From JBCDGZ01 sp038750655 (GTDB taxonomy: Bacteria > Bacteroidota > Bacteroidia > Chitinophagales > Saprospiraceae), in the NCBI GenBank assembly GCA_038750655.1, contig JBCDGZ010000002.1, positions 69,209 to 133,208 on the forward strand: DNA of 64,000 nt. Reading direction: 5' to 3'. Every line of letters begins with the position of its first letter. Within the stretch, counting starts at the first letter, position 1. The translations under genes were made by a program, and so were the position numbers. The notes below the pieces were generated by a model, which was not told the origin of the DNA, did not search any database, and worked only from the letters and a program-made list of their open reading frames with translations. This document shows, piece by piece, positions 37,397-47,050 of the stretch.

Positions 37397-38821
37397 ATGA
37401 TTAAGTATTTTACTTTCTTCCTTCTTCTTCTTCCCTTCCTCCTGCCCGCACAAACGGTCACCGTCTCTGAGGATGTCTCTATCCGAAATGACCGGTTCTA
37501 CTCCATTATTGGAAAAATGAAAGACCGATTCATTCTCTTTCGAGATCGGGAAACCAAGTTCGAAATCCAGGCTTTTGATGAGCGTATGCGCCTGAGCTGG
37601 AACAAGGAGCTGGAACTGGATAAAAAGAAGCCGGAGATTCTGGATGTCGTCGCTGGTAAGGATTACTTTAGCGTGATCTATAAATTCAAAAAGAAGGGGG
37701 ATGTATATGTTAAAATTCATCGCTACGACCCCGCCGCTACGCTGAAAGATTCGACGACCATCCTGACCTACGGTGATCGCTTTTACAGCCCTAATCCCAA
37801 CGTGATCTACTCCGAAAATCGCAAGGCGCTGCTTATTTACAACTTTGATCGCCAGAACCAATTGGAGGCCACCGCTTTCAATCTGGAGACGTTGGAGGTC
37901 ATCTGGAATAAAAAACTCTCCCTAAAAGACATTAATTTCTTTCGAGATCACCAACAAATTATTGTCGATAATCGAGGAAATATGTACTACATTATCGAAA
38001 AAGACAATAAGAAAAACCAAAAAGAAAGGCACCACTTTGAAGTTTTTGAGTTCAATGGGGGGACCGACGGGGTAAGCACTTTCAATATTCCTGTCAAAGA
38101 TATTCTGACTTACGACGTCTTCTTCTCCTTCGATAATCTCAACAGAAATCTGGTCGCTGCGGGCTTCTATTCGGATAAAAGCCGAAGCAAAACCAATGGC
38201 TACTTTTTTCTCAAAGTCAATTCCGATAACCCCAATGTGCAAGAACTTAAAACGCATCCCTTTGATGAAGAGCTGATTGCTGATCTGAGTGGTAAAAACA
38301 TTGACATCAACAAAGGCATTGCCGACATTGACGTGCAGGAAATCGTTATGCGCCGGGACGGCGGCATTCTGATGATCGCCGAGCGCAATCGCCAGTACGA
38401 GCGCCGTTTGGCGTCTTCCGGAAGAGGTTATATTGGGCGCGATGGCGGGCAGTACATCGTCGATTACTATTACGATGACATCATCGTGATCTCCATACAC
38501 CCCGATGGTACTACCCATTGGAAAACGGTTTTGCACAAGCGACAATACTCTCAGGATGATTCGGCCGTTTTTTCCTCCTTCTTCCTCCTCAAAACCAAGA
38601 AAAGCCTACGCTTTCTTTTCAATGATGAGATCAAGGACGATAGCACGGTCAGCGAATACGTTTTGCAGGGCAATGGCAAGTACGATCGCAATAGCCTGAT
38701 GAGTACCGACGACCAGCGCATCCGCCTGCGCTTCCGCGATGCGCTCCAAGTGGCCTCCAATGAGCTAATCATCCCCAGCGAACGGCGCAACCGCCTCAAG
38801 CTGGTCCACGTCCAATACTGA
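37397..38821 (+). CDS. Secreted hypothetical protein, 474 residues
   Basis: Signal peptide ~1-18 (LLPFLLPAQ). The body alternates short strands and charged turns (RFILFRDRETKFEIQAFDERMRLSWNKELELD, then LLIYNFDRQNQLEATAFNLETLEVIWNKKL), suggesting a beta-propeller-like fold that compares quantities along a repeated W/Y-K pattern. No catalytic or sorting motif is visible. It is followed 23 bp later by the GT39-like gene, so the two may be co-transcribed. Confidence 0.65.
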   Translation: MIKYFTFFLLLLPFLLPAQTVTVSEDVSIRNDRFYSIIGKMKDRFILFRDRETKFEIQAFDERMRLSWNKELELDKKKPEILDVVAGKDYFSVIYKFKKKGDVYVKIHRYDPAATLKDSTTILTYGDRFYSPNPNVIYSENRKALLIYNFDRQNQLEATAFNLETLEVIWNKKLSLKDINFFRDHQQIIVDNRGNMYYIIEKDNKKNQKERHHFEVFEFNGGTDGVSTFNIPVKDILTYDVFFSFDNLNRNLVAAGFYSDKSRSKTNGYFFLKVNSDNPNVQELKTHPFDEELIADLSGKNIDINKGIADIDVQEIVMRRDGGILMIAERNRQYERRLASSGRGYIGRDGGQYIVDYYYDDIIVISIHPDGTTHWKTVLHKRQYSQDDSAVFSSFFLLKTKKSLRFLFNDEIKDDSTVSEYVLQGNGKYDRNSLMSTDDQRIRLRFRDALQVASNELIIPSERRNRLKLVHVQY

Positions 38822-38844
38822 TAAAATCCATACCTTGAGGGGCA

Positions 38845-40362
38845 ATGGCGATTCAAGCAATAAAAAGCATTGCCCGCTGGCCCTCCACCATCTGGATCAA
38901 CCTGCTGCTCGGCATCGGCATCCTACTCCGGGTCTACCTCTATCTGCTCAACCGCGCCCTCTGGCTCGACGAAGCCATGCTGGCCAACAACCTCCTCGAC
39001 CGAGGCTTCGCAGGGCTGGCCCAGCCCCTGGCCGATAATCAATCTGCGCCACTGGGGCAGCTGTGGCTAACTAAGTTGCTGACGCTCGGGCTGGGCTACA
39101 GCGAGTATGTGCTGCGCCTACCCGCCCTTGTAGCGGGCCTGCTAGCCCTCTTCCTCTTCCTCCGCCTGGCCCGCAAGCTCTTCTTCGGCAAGTGGGTCCT
39201 CTGGGCCTTGGCCTTCTTCGTTTTTTGCGATCCGCACATCTACTACAGCTCCGAATTCAAGCAGTACGCCTTCGATGTCGTAATCACCCTGGCCATCACG
39301 CTGGCTACCCTTCCGCTCTTCCAGCGCCGATGGCTACCAGCACAGCTGGGGCGGCTGGGCCTGCTGGGTTTGATCGCCCCCTGGTTCTCGCAGCCCGCCA
39401 TCTTTGTACTGGTGGGGGCCGGGCTGGGGCTGCTGGCCTTCCACTATTTCGACTGGAAACGACTGGGGCGGATCGCTGCCTGGGGGCTGGGATGGCTCCT
39501 CAGCTTTGGGGGCTACTACTGGCTGCTCCTGGCCCATAATATCGATAATAGCCAATTGCAAACTTATCATAGCGATTACTTTCTGCCGCTTACATTTTGG
39601 CAATTAGAAAGCTGGCAATGGTACGGCTGGACCTACTTTCGCCTCTTCCGCGATTCGGGAGGGCTGCTGTTTCAGTACCTGGCCGGAGCCATCGGCTTGT
39701 TGGGCTTTACGACGATGAACCGCTGGTGGCGCAGCCATTGGCTGCTGCTCTTCGGGCCCTTGGTGCTGGCCATCGGGGCTTCGGGCCTACAGCTCTATTC
39801 GACGCTGCCACGCTTGCTGCTCTTTGCCGCGCCAACCGTTTTGATTGCGCTAGTCAAAGGGGGTCGGCGCATCGAGGATTGGATGGAGGAGCGTTGGCCC
39901 TCCGTTTGGCCACGCCGACTGCTGATGCTCTCGATGGCATTATTGCTACTGCAACCCATTCTCAACGGCCTACAGCGTTTCACCACCGATCAGGGTGTCG
40001 AAGAAATTCGGGAGCCGCTGCGATGGATCAAAGCACAGCGGCAGGCGGGCGATGTCTTGTACCTCTACCCGGCGGCCCGCCCCGCTTTTGATTATTATAC
40101 GGTACGATGGGGTGGCCAGAATGGGAAGATTTGGAAAGGCGTTTCGCCCTGGGAAGACTGGCCGGAGGACCTGCGGCAGCTGGCCCAATTTGATCGCGTC
40201 TGGTTGTTATTTGCTCACGATAAGAGAGAGGGTGCGTTGGATCAGGAGCGTTACAAGGCCGCTTTGCGGGAAAATGGTCGGATTGTGAAGGAGCTTCGGG
40301 TCCGGGGCAGTGGTTGTCTGCTTTACGTTCCCAATCAGTCCGATGCTATCCGTCTACAATGA
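38845..40362 (+). CDS. GT39/ArnT-like membrane glycosyltransferase
   Basis: 505 residues with about eleven membrane helices. The first periplasmic loop has ALWLDEAMLANNLL, the D-E catalytic motif of GT-C (PMT/ArnT) enzymes, followed by a Q-S-A-P-L-G segment (residue ~73). A hydrophilic C-terminal part (~390-505) faces the periplasm. It likely transfers a sugar from a polyprenyl-linked donor; the acceptor is unknown. Its last 17 bases overlap the convergent small membrane protein gene. Confidence 0.82.
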   Translation: MAIQAIKSIARWPSTIWINLLLGIGILLRVYLYLLNRALWLDEAMLANNLLDRGFAGLAQPLADNQSAPLGQLWLTKLLTLGLGYSEYVLRLPALVAGLLALFLFLRLARKLFFGKWVLWALAFFVFCDPHIYYSSEFKQYAFDVVITLAITLATLPLFQRRWLPAQLGRLGLLGLIAPWFSQPAIFVLVGAGLGLLAFHYFDWKRLGRIAAWGLGWLLSFGGYYWLLLAHNIDNSQLQTYHSDYFLPLTFWQLESWQWYGWTYFRLFRDSGGLLFQYLAGAIGLLGFTTMNRWWRSHWLLLFGPLVLAIGASGLQLYSTLPRLLLFAAPTVLIALVKGGRRIEDWMEERWPSVWPRRLLMLSMALLLLQPILNGLQRFTTDQGVEEIREPLRWIKAQRQAGDVLYLYPAARPAFDYYTVRWGGQNGKIWKGVSPWEDWPEDLRQLAQFDRVWLLFAHDKREGALDQERYKAALRENGRIVKELRVRGSGCLLYVPNQSDAIRLQ

Positions 40363-40522
40363 CCTTACGAATGGCTAATAAGAGGAAGAGAATAACGATA
40401 ATAGCCAGGGCAATAAGTAAGCCCGCATCTTCTTTTCCCGAAATAGCATCCTCAAATTTATAGGCCATTAAACCCAGAAAAATGAAGAGATAGATAAATC
40501 CCATGACCTGTTTGAACTTCAT
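40346..40522 (-). CDS. Small membrane protein, 58 residues
   Basis: An ATG at 40522 gives MKFKQVMGFIYLFIFLGLMAYKFEDAI..., two hydrophobic helices (~8-22 and ~34-52) joined by a short acidic loop and ending KVIVDG. The longer open frame reaching 40750 lies antisense to the OmpA gene's end and does not look like protein. Two-helix membrane proteins of this size are common in Bacteroidota; function unknown. Confidence 0.6.
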   Translation of the reverse strand: MKFKQVMGFIYLFIFLGLMAYKFEDAISGKEDAGLLIALAIIVILFLLLAIRKVIVDG

Positions 40523-40625
40523 CGCTGATTTTTTTGCTTGTTGTTCAAAAAACAGACCAAGGCCACAGAAGTTACGAAATTGAAAGATTTGGCGGCTCCC
40601 TTGGCCGCCAGCGGACAATTTGGCA

Positions 40626-41414
40626 CTAATCTTTGACGGCCGGAGCTTCCAGCAGCTTGAAAAACTGATCCATCCGAGGCATAATGACAATCTCCGTACG
40701 GCGATTGGTGTTGCGCCCCTCTGATGTTTCATTATCTGCTCTGGGCACATACTCTGCGCGGCCAGCGGCCGTCAGGCGCTCGGGAGAAACGTAGTGTTCT
40801 TCTTGTAGAACCCGCACTACTGACGTAGCCCGCTTGACACTCAAATCCCAGTTATCAACCACACAGCTATTGGACATAGGGACATTGTCCGTATGGCCTT
40901 CCACTAGCACTTGCAGTTGATCATGGTCATTGATGACTGAGGCAATCTTGCCCAACACTTCCTCAGCTCTAGAGCCTAGCTTGGCGCTACCAGAGCGGAA
41001 AAGCAGCTTATCGGAAATAGAAACGTGCACCATTCCTCCTCTCACCTCTACTTCAATATCATCATCATTTACATCCATCAAAGAGCGTTTGAGGTTCATG
41101 ACCAGCGCCAGATTGAGCGAATCTTTGGATTGTACTTTACTGGTCAGGTTCTGGATGAAATCGTATTGTTTGCTCAGCGATTGCAGAGACTGCTGTATGC
41201 TCTCTGCCCCCGCTTTGCTGACGATAGAAAGGTCCGACATGCGATCCAGCAGGCTGCCGTTGGTCTTTTGGAGGTGATCAATTTGTTGCTCCAATTGGAT
41301 AATTTGCTGATCCTTCAGCGAGACCTGGCTTTTGAGCTTTTCCAGCTCTTCGTTTTTACAAGATCCAAAAACCAGTACCAGCAATGCCAGGAATAAAAGA
41401 TGTCGATTTTTCAT
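40626..41414 (-). CDS. OmpA-family peptidoglycan-binding lipoprotein
   Basis: 262 residues: lipobox VFGSC (Cys19), coiled coil (~25-75, KSQVSLKDQQIIQLEQQIDHLQ), then an OmpA/MotB domain (~135-250) with LVEGHTDNVPMSN and NRRTEIVI, whose Asp and Arg grip the meso-DAP peptide of peptidoglycan. It ties the outer membrane to the wall, or acts as a MotB-like anchor. Confidence 0.9.
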   Translation of the reverse strand: MKNRHLLFLALLVLVFGSCKNEELEKLKSQVSLKDQQIIQLEQQIDHLQKTNGSLLDRMSDLSIVSKAGAESIQQSLQSLSKQYDFIQNLTSKVQSKDSLNLALVMNLKRSLMDVNDDDIEVEVRGGMVHVSISDKLLFRSGSAKLGSRAEEVLGKIASVINDHDQLQVLVEGHTDNVPMSNSCVVDNWDLSVKRATSVVRVLQEEHYVSPERLTAAGRAEYVPRADNETSEGRNTNRRTEIVIMPRMDQFFKLLEAPAVKD

Positions 41415-41504
41415 TGAAATGGCTTTTTAGCGTAAAGTTATCAAACTAGCTTCAAATTGAGTTTAGTATTTATGGGGGGAAATATTTTAGCCCGGGGGCT
41501 GCTT

Positions 41505-42383
41505 CTACTCCCCCTTAATCACGCGCAAATATTCCGTCGGGGTCATCCCTTTGATCCCCCGAAATTGTCGGTTGAAGTTAGACAAATTCTGGAAACCTAC
41601 GGCATAACTGATTTCCGAAATGTGCATCCCTTGCTCGCCCAAAAGCCGACAGGCGGCCCCAACCCGCACCTCATTGAGAAAGCGGACGAAAGTCTTGCGG
41701 GTGTGCAGCTTAAAATAGCGACAGAAAGCAGATACACTCCTATTAGCCACCGCCGCTACCTCCGAAAGGGTAATGGCTCGATGATAATGGTCCATGACGT
41801 ACTGCAAAACCGCCTTTAAGTCTTGCTCGGCCGCCAATTCGATAGAGCCTTCAAAGCGAATGCTGGACAGCAATTCCAGGGACTCCGGAGCGGAAGCGAT
41901 GTCGTGCAGCATGCTCAACAGCGATAGTAGGCGACGGAAGCCTCGGTACTCAGCAAGGCTATGAAGCTGAGGCACCAGGCGCTGGCGCAGCTCGCCCTTG
42001 ATTCGAATGCCTCGCCCGGCCTGCCGAAGGAGTTCGCGCAGGGCCAGCGCCTCGGGAAGGTCGAGGAAGCCTTCGCCGAAGGATTGGGGACTGAAGAATA
42101 CCGAGATGGCTTTAGCCCGTAGCGGGGACGCTTCGTGGTAGAAGACCTCCGCGTTGCGGAAAACATGGGGCAAATGGGCACCGATCAGCAGCAAATCGCC
42201 CGCCTGAAAGGCCTGGATGCTGTCACCGACCAACTGCGTACCGTGGCCCGAGAGAATCAAGGTCAGCTGTAGCTCGGGATGGTGGTGCAGCCGATCATAG
42301 AAATGCGGAACATCGTCCTCTTGTAGGCGAAAGGACTCGGTCGCTGCCTGGGGCACTTTGAAGGCCAATGCTTTCATCATCAT
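41505..42383 (-). CDS. AraC-family regulator of the hydroxyproline genes
   Basis: 292 residues: N-terminal cupin sensing domain (~15-110, HHHPELQLTLILSGHGTQLVGD...GDLLLIGAHLPHVF) and C-terminal double HTH (~185-290; second HTH ISEISYAVGFQNLSNFNRQFRGIKGMTPTEYLR). It is divergent from the five-gene operon across a 145-bp gap, so it most likely activates that operon in response to hydroxyproline or an intermediate. The regulator call is firm; the ligand is inferred. Confidence 0.88.
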   Translation of the reverse strand: MMMKALAFKVPQAATESFRLQEDDVPHFYDRLHHHPELQLTLILSGHGTQLVGDSIQAFQAGDLLLIGAHLPHVFRNAEVFYHEASPLRAKAISVFFSPQSFGEGFLDLPEALALRELLRQAGRGIRIKGELRQRLVPQLHSLAEYRGFRRLLSLLSMLHDIASAPESLELLSSIRFEGSIELAAEQDLKAVLQYVMDHYHRAITLSEVAAVANRSVSAFCRYFKLHTRKTFVRFLNEVRVGAACRLLGEQGMHISEISYAVGFQNLSNFNRQFRGIKGMTPTEYLRVIKGE

Positions 42384-42479
42384 ACTATTCTACTCCAAAG
42401 AAAACCAATTTAGTTCAATAACAGTAAAATAGTACCACTATTTAATAATATTTTAAAAGCCTTCCTTTGCTCACTGCTG

Positions 42480-42487
42480 TAATTTTG
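42480..42487 (+). promoter_or_regulatory. Candidate -7 box of the hydroxyproline operon
   Basis: TAATTTTG matches TAnnTTTG exactly, 41 bases before the ATG of the DapA-family gene. The best upstream match at -33 spacing is only TTTTAA around 42451-42456, a weak box, which would fit a promoter that needs the divergent AraC activator. Confidence 0.4.
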
Positions 42488-42528
42488 AGCATCGAAATTG
42501 ATTCCTTCATCTTTTAAATTTTAGCAGT

Positions 42529-43443
42529 ATGCCCATCAACTGGGAAGGTATTTTTCCGGCAGTCACCAGCAAATTTACAGCTGATGACCAATTGGACATC
42601 CCCGCCTTCACCCACAATATCGAAGCCCAGATCAGTGCAGGCATAGACGGCATTGTACTGGGCGGCAGCCTTGGCGAAGCCAGCACGCTGACCTATGCAG
42701 AACGACAGCAGCTCCTCCGAACGGCCCTTTCCATCAGCAATGGCCGTGTCCCGGTCTTGCTCAATATCGCTGAAAAGCGAACCACGGACGCCATCCAACT
42801 GGCCCAAGAGGCCGAAGCGATGGGAGCCGATGGCCTGATGCTATTGCCTCCCATGCAGTATAAGGCCGATGATCACGAAGTGTCGACTTTTTTCAAAACT
42901 GTCGCCCAGTCTACTGGCCTACCAATCATGCTCTACAACAATCCGGTGGATTACAAAATCTTCGTCTCCGTACCGATGCTTGAAGAGTTAGTGCAACTGG
43001 AAAATATTCAGGCCATCAAAGAGTCGACCAGAGACATCACGAATGTAACCCGTATGAAAAATGCCTTCGGCGATCAGCTCAAAATCCTCTGCGGAGTGGA
43101 TACCCTGGCGCTGGAATGCCTGGTGGCTGGAGCCGATGGCTGGGTCGCGGGACTGGTCAATGCCTTTCCGCGCGAGACTGTGGTGATCTACAAATTGGTG
43201 AAGGCTGGAAGAATCGAAGAGGCCCTGGCCATCTATCGTTGGTTTATGCCTTTGCTGGAATTGGACATCCATCCCAAGCTGGTCCAATACATCAAGCTGG
43301 CCGAAGTCGCTACTGGTTTAGGGACCGAGGCGGTTCGCCAGCCGCGCTTGCCACTGGTGGGCGAGGAACGAAAGCGTATTCTCGACATCATCAAGCAGGG
43401 CGTCGCCAGTCGTCCCGACTTATCTTCCTACGCAGAGTTGTAA
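42529..43443 (+). CDS. DapA-family lyase, probable pyrroline-4-hydroxy-2-carboxylate deaminase
   Basis: 304 residues, a DHDPS/NAL-superfamily TIM barrel. GSLGE (46-50) sits at the GTTGE position; Tyr136 (LYNNP) and Schiff-base Lys164 (IKEST) are both present. In this operon the expected reaction is deamination and dehydration of 1-pyrroline-4-hydroxy-2-carboxylate to 2-oxoglutarate semialdehyde, which the next gene oxidises. The family includes several lyases, so the substrate rests on context. Confidence 0.82.
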   Translation: MPINWEGIFPAVTSKFTADDQLDIPAFTHNIEAQISAGIDGIVLGGSLGEASTLTYAERQQLLRTALSISNGRVPVLLNIAEKRTTDAIQLAQEAEAMGADGLMLLPPMQYKADDHEVSTFFKTVAQSTGLPIMLYNNPVDYKIFVSVPMLEELVQLENIQAIKESTRDITNVTRMKNAFGDQLKILCGVDTLALECLVAGADGWVAGLVNAFPRETVVIYKLVKAGRIEEALAIYRWFMPLLELDIHPKLVQYIKLAEVATGLGTEAVRQPRLPLVGEERKRILDIIKQGVASRPDLSSYAEL

Positions 43444-43485
43444 AAAATGATTATCTTATAAACAAAATACATACCCACACACTAC

Positions 43486-45024
43486 ATGGACGGAAGAAAC
43501 CTCATCGGCTACCGATACTCCGCCAAGGCGCAGCAAATTATGCAGGCTTTGGACCCCAAACGTCAAAAATTCATCGAAGGGCAGTTCAACATTGCCACCA
43601 GCGAAGAAATGGATGCAGCCGTGCAACTGGCACAGCAGGCTCATCTCCAATATCAATACTGTAGCGGTGCTCAGCGGGCCGCTTTTCTGCGGGCCATTGC
43701 GGAGGAAATCCTGGCCCTCGACGAGCCCCTAATCCGACGGGCGATGCAAGAATCGGGGCTACCCGAAAAGCGCCTCATTGGAGAGCGAGGACGTACGATT
43801 AATCAGTTGCAATTGTTCGCTAATATGGTGGAAGAAGGCTCTTGGGTGGAAGCAACGCTTTCGGATACTATTCGTAAGATGCTGGTGCCTTTAGGCCCAG
43901 TAGTCGTTTTTACGGCCAGTAATTTCCCTTTGGCCTTTTCTACTGCCGGAGGAGATACCGCTTCGGCACTCGCCGCCGGCTGCCCAGTTATTGTCAAGGC
44001 GCACGAGTCGCATCTGGGTACCAATGCCCTGGTGGCCTACGCCATTCGGAAGGCCGCAGAACGCTGCGAGATGCCCGAGGGCGTCTTCTCCTCGCTCAAT
44101 GGCACGGGCCCTGAGCTGGGGCAGGCCCTGGTCAACCACCCGGGCGTTAAAGCCATTGCCTTCACCGGCTCGCTGCGCGCCGGCCGCGCCATCTTTGATG
44201 CTGCCAGCCGCCGCCCCGAGCCTATCCCTGTTTTCGCCGAAATGGGGAGCATCAATCCCGTTATCCTCACAGACGGCGCACTGAACAAACGAGGTGAACA
44301 GCTAGCGAAACAACTGGCGCGCTCCATCACGATGGGGGTCGGCCAGTTCTGTACCAATCCTGGGTTGATTCTCGCTAAAGAAAGTGCCATGCTGGATGCC
44401 TTCATCAATCAACTTTCCGTCAATCTACAGAATAGCCACTCTGCGACGATGCTCAATGAAGGAGTTTGTAAAAACTATAATCAAGCGCGGCAGCACCTCA
44501 TCGATACAGAGGGGGTGAAGCTGGAAGGGCTAGCGGCGGAGCCTCCTAAGGGGCAAGCCAACGCTGGACTCGCCTCGATTAAAGGCGTTGATTTTTTGCA
44601 GAAAAAAAATTTGCAAGAAGAAGTCTTCGGGCCTTTCAGTCTCGTAGTCCGTTGTAGCGATGATACCGAGTTGCTAGCGGTGATCAACAGTTTAAGCGGC
44701 CAGCTAACTGGAACAGTAATGGCAGAAGAAGAAGAGTTGGCGGACCAACGAGGACTGATCAATGCCCTTAGAGAACGCGTAGGGCGCTTGGTATTTAATG
44801 GTGTGCCAACGGGCGTAGCAGTTTGCGCGGCAATGCAACACGGCGGCCCTTACCCCGCTACTACCGATAGTCGAACAACTTCTGTAGGGAGTAGCGCCAT
44901 TCATCGATTTGCGCGCCCGGTGGCTTATCAGGATTGGCCAGAGGCGGCGTTGCCTCCGGCTCTACAGCAAGATAATCCATTGGGTATTTGGAGAAAAATT
45001 GAGGAGAGCTGGCAGAAAGCTTAA
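43486..45024 (+). CDS. 2-oxoglutarate semialdehyde dehydrogenase-type ALDH
   Basis: 512 residues of the aldehyde dehydrogenase superfamily. The NFPLAFSTAGGDTASALAAGCPVIVKAHESHLGTN segment is typical of alpha-ketoglutarate semialdehyde dehydrogenases; Glu in FAEMGSINPV and catalytic Cys in GVGQFCTNPG are intact. It would oxidise 2-oxoglutarate semialdehyde to 2-oxoglutarate with NAD(P)+, delivering carbon to the TCA cycle. It follows the lyase by 42 bp and precedes the OCD-like gene by 9 bp. Confidence 0.88.
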   Translation: MDGRNLIGYRYSAKAQQIMQALDPKRQKFIEGQFNIATSEEMDAAVQLAQQAHLQYQYCSGAQRAAFLRAIAEEILALDEPLIRRAMQESGLPEKRLIGERGRTINQLQLFANMVEEGSWVEATLSDTIRKMLVPLGPVVVFTASNFPLAFSTAGGDTASALAAGCPVIVKAHESHLGTNALVAYAIRKAAERCEMPEGVFSSLNGTGPELGQALVNHPGVKAIAFTGSLRAGRAIFDAASRRPEPIPVFAEMGSINPVILTDGALNKRGEQLAKQLARSITMGVGQFCTNPGLILAKESAMLDAFINQLSVNLQNSHSATMLNEGVCKNYNQARQHLIDTEGVKLEGLAAEPPKGQANAGLASIKGVDFLQKKNLQEEVFGPFSLVVRCSDDTELLAVINSLSGQLTGTVMAEEEELADQRGLINALRERVGRLVFNGVPTGVAVCAAMQHGGPYPATTDSRTTSVGSSAIHRFARPVAYQDWPEAALPPALQQDNPLGIWRKIEESWQKA

Positions 45025-45033
45025 GTGTAATTT

Positions 45034-45978
45034 ATGAAAATCATCGATAAACAGCAGGTAGAGCAATTGCTCCACTATCCTTCCTTAATCGAAGCACTGC
45101 GACAGGCGTTTCGACAGGATTATCAGGTTCCTCAACGGCAGCATTATGCTGTCAAGCAACCCGAAAATGCTAAGGATAATACGCTGCTGTTGATGCCCGC
45201 CTGGGAGCTTGGCGCCTATCTGGGCGTTAAGACGGTGATGGTTGCCCCAGAAAATGGCCGCTACGATTTGCCCGCCATTCAAGGAGTCTACACTTTATTC
45301 GATGCCCATAAGGGAACGCCCCTGGCTTCTATTGATGCGCCGGCGCTGACGGCGAAGCGAACCGCAGCGGCTTCAGCCTTAGCCAGTTCCTACCTTTCGC
45401 GCGATAACAGTTCTGCGCTGTTGATGATCGGTACGGGGGCCCTGGCTCCGGAGTTGATTAAAGCCCACGCCAGCGTTCGGCCTTTGCAGCAAGCGTACAT
45501 CTGGGGGCGCAACTTCGCTAAGGCGGATGCCCTGGCTCGGCGGCTCAGTTCGCGCAGCCTGAAGGTCAACGCTGTTCCAAAAATTGAGGAGGCCGTAGGC
45601 CAGGTGGACATCATCAGTTGTGCCACGCTGAGTAGCCAGCCCCTACTTTGGGGCAAGTGGCTGCGCCCCGGGCAGCACATCGATCTCGTAGGTGCCTACC
45701 TTCCCGACTCCCGAGAGTCTGATGATGCCGTCATTCAGCAAAGTCAAATCTTCGTCGATACGCGTCCTGGTGCGACCCAAGAAGCTGGCGACCTCGCCAT
45801 TCCGCTTCAACAGGGCTTAATCCAAATGGAAGCGATCCTCGCTGACCTTGCCGAACTATGCAAAGACCTGCACCCAGGACGGCAGCAAGCGCAAAGCATT
45901 ACCCTGTTCAAATCCGTTGGCCATGCGCTGGAAGATTTGGCCGCCGCCAAGTTGATTTATTCGCAGCTCCATTCTTAA
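45034..45978 (+). CDS. Ornithine cyclodeaminase/mu-crystallin family, probable pyrroline-2-carboxylate reductase
   Basis: 314 residues with the OCD fold: an N-terminal dimerisation/substrate region (LLLMPAWELGAYLGVKTVMV), then Rossmann NAD(P) motif LMIGTGALAPELIKAHASV (~130-147). Members reduce 1-pyrroline-2-carboxylate (LhpI-type) or deaminate ornithine. The canonical 4-hydroxyproline route does not need this step, so it may recover proline from trans-3-hydroxyproline or salvage a side product. Assignment by family and neighbours. Confidence 0.72.
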   Translation: MKIIDKQQVEQLLHYPSLIEALRQAFRQDYQVPQRQHYAVKQPENAKDNTLLLMPAWELGAYLGVKTVMVAPENGRYDLPAIQGVYTLFDAHKGTPLASIDAPALTAKRTAAASALASSYLSRDNSSALLMIGTGALAPELIKAHASVRPLQQAYIWGRNFAKADALARRLSSRSLKVNAVPKIEEAVGQVDIISCATLSSQPLLWGKWLRPGQHIDLVGAYLPDSRESDDAVIQQSQIFVDTRPGATQEAGDLAIPLQQGLIQMEAILADLAELCKDLHPGRQQAQSITLFKSVGHALEDLAAAKLIYSQLHS

Positions 45979-46036
45979 CCATTACCCAAAACCACTATCC
46001 CTTTTATTTGAATTGATTAATGAAGAATCTGCATCC

Positions 46037-47038
46037 ATGTCTTCTAAAACTTTTTTCTGCATAGACGCCCACACTTGTGGCAATCCCGTCCGTGTCGTTG
46101 CCGGTGGCTGCCCCTTTTTATCGGGGAATAATATGAGCGAGAAGCGTCAATATTTTCTGGAACACTACGACTGGATCCGCAAAGGGCTGATGTTCGAACC
46201 TCGAGGTCACGATATGATGTCGGGCAGTATGCTCTATCCGCCCAGCGATCCAGCCAACGATACTGGTATCTTGTTTATCGAAACCAGTGGTTGCTTACCG
46301 ATGTGTGGTCATGGTACGATTGGAACAGTGACCGTGGCCATTGAGCAAGGCTTGGTCCATCCCAAGGTACCCGGGCAGCTGCGTTTAGAAACCCCCGCAG
46401 GGCTGGTCAAAGTGAGCTATGAACAGCAAGGCCGGAAGGTCAAGTCGGTTAAGCTGACCAATATCCCCTCTTTCCTCGCCGCCGAAAACATTGAAGTCGA
46501 CTGCCCCGATCTCGGCCCGCTGACCGTCGACGTCGCCTACGGCGGCAACTACTACGCTATCGTCGATCCTCAGGAAAATTTCCGAGGCCTGCAGCACCAC
46601 ACCGCTGCCGATCTCATCCGCTGGAGTCCCATTGTCCGAGACCGCATCAATGCCGAACACCATTTTGTCCATCCCGAAGATCCAACCATCAAGGGCCTAA
46701 GCCATCTGCTCTGGGCGGGCGCGCCCATCAGCGAATCGGCCACAGCCCGCAATGCGGTCTTCTACGGCGACAAGGCCATCGACCGCTCGCCCTGCGGTAC
46801 GGGGACCTCCGCGCGCATGGCGCAGTGGGCAGCCCAAGGAAAGCTTAAGAAAGGAGATCGCTTTGTGCACGAAAGTATTATCGGCAGCACTTTTGTCGGG
46901 CAGGTGGAAGACCTAACTACTATTGGCGAAAAAACCGCCATCGTTCCCAGCATCCAAGGTTGGGCGCACATCACTGGATTTAATACCATTATCATTGACG
47001 ACGATGATCCCTACGCCAAAGGATTTCAAGTCATTTAA
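46037..47038 (+). CDS. 4-hydroxyproline 2-epimerase (proline racemase family)
   Basis: 333 residues from ATG 46037 (MSSKTFFCIDAH), the family length; TTG 46013 would add eight residues. Both catalytic cysteines are present: Cys90 in MCGHGTIG and Cys253 in SPCGTGTSA. The second Cys excludes the Thr-type trans-3-hydroxyproline dehydratases and supports two-base epimerisation of trans-4-hydroxy-L-proline to cis-4-hydroxy-D-proline. The context with a D-amino-acid oxidase favours hydroxyproline over proline. Confidence 0.88.
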   Translation: MSSKTFFCIDAHTCGNPVRVVAGGCPFLSGNNMSEKRQYFLEHYDWIRKGLMFEPRGHDMMSGSMLYPPSDPANDTGILFIETSGCLPMCGHGTIGTVTVAIEQGLVHPKVPGQLRLETPAGLVKVSYEQQGRKVKSVKLTNIPSFLAAENIEVDCPDLGPLTVDVAYGGNYYAIVDPQENFRGLQHHTAADLIRWSPIVRDRINAEHHFVHPEDPTIKGLSHLLWAGAPISESATARNAVFYGDKAIDRSPCGTGTSARMAQWAAQGKLKKGDRFVHESIIGSTFVGQVEDLTTIGEKTAIVPSIQGWAHITGFNTIIIDDDDPYAKGFQVI

Positions 47039-47050
47039 ACTACTAAAATT

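Noticed and set aside
40523..40750. Longer form of the small membrane protein gene
   Set aside because: The added part overlaps the 3' end of the OmpA gene and reads like random sequence; MKFKQ at 40522 gives a plain two-helix protein.
46013..46036. TTG start for the epimerase
   Set aside because: The eight added residues are not like the family; ATG 46037 begins the usual MxSKxFFCIDAH-type N-terminus.
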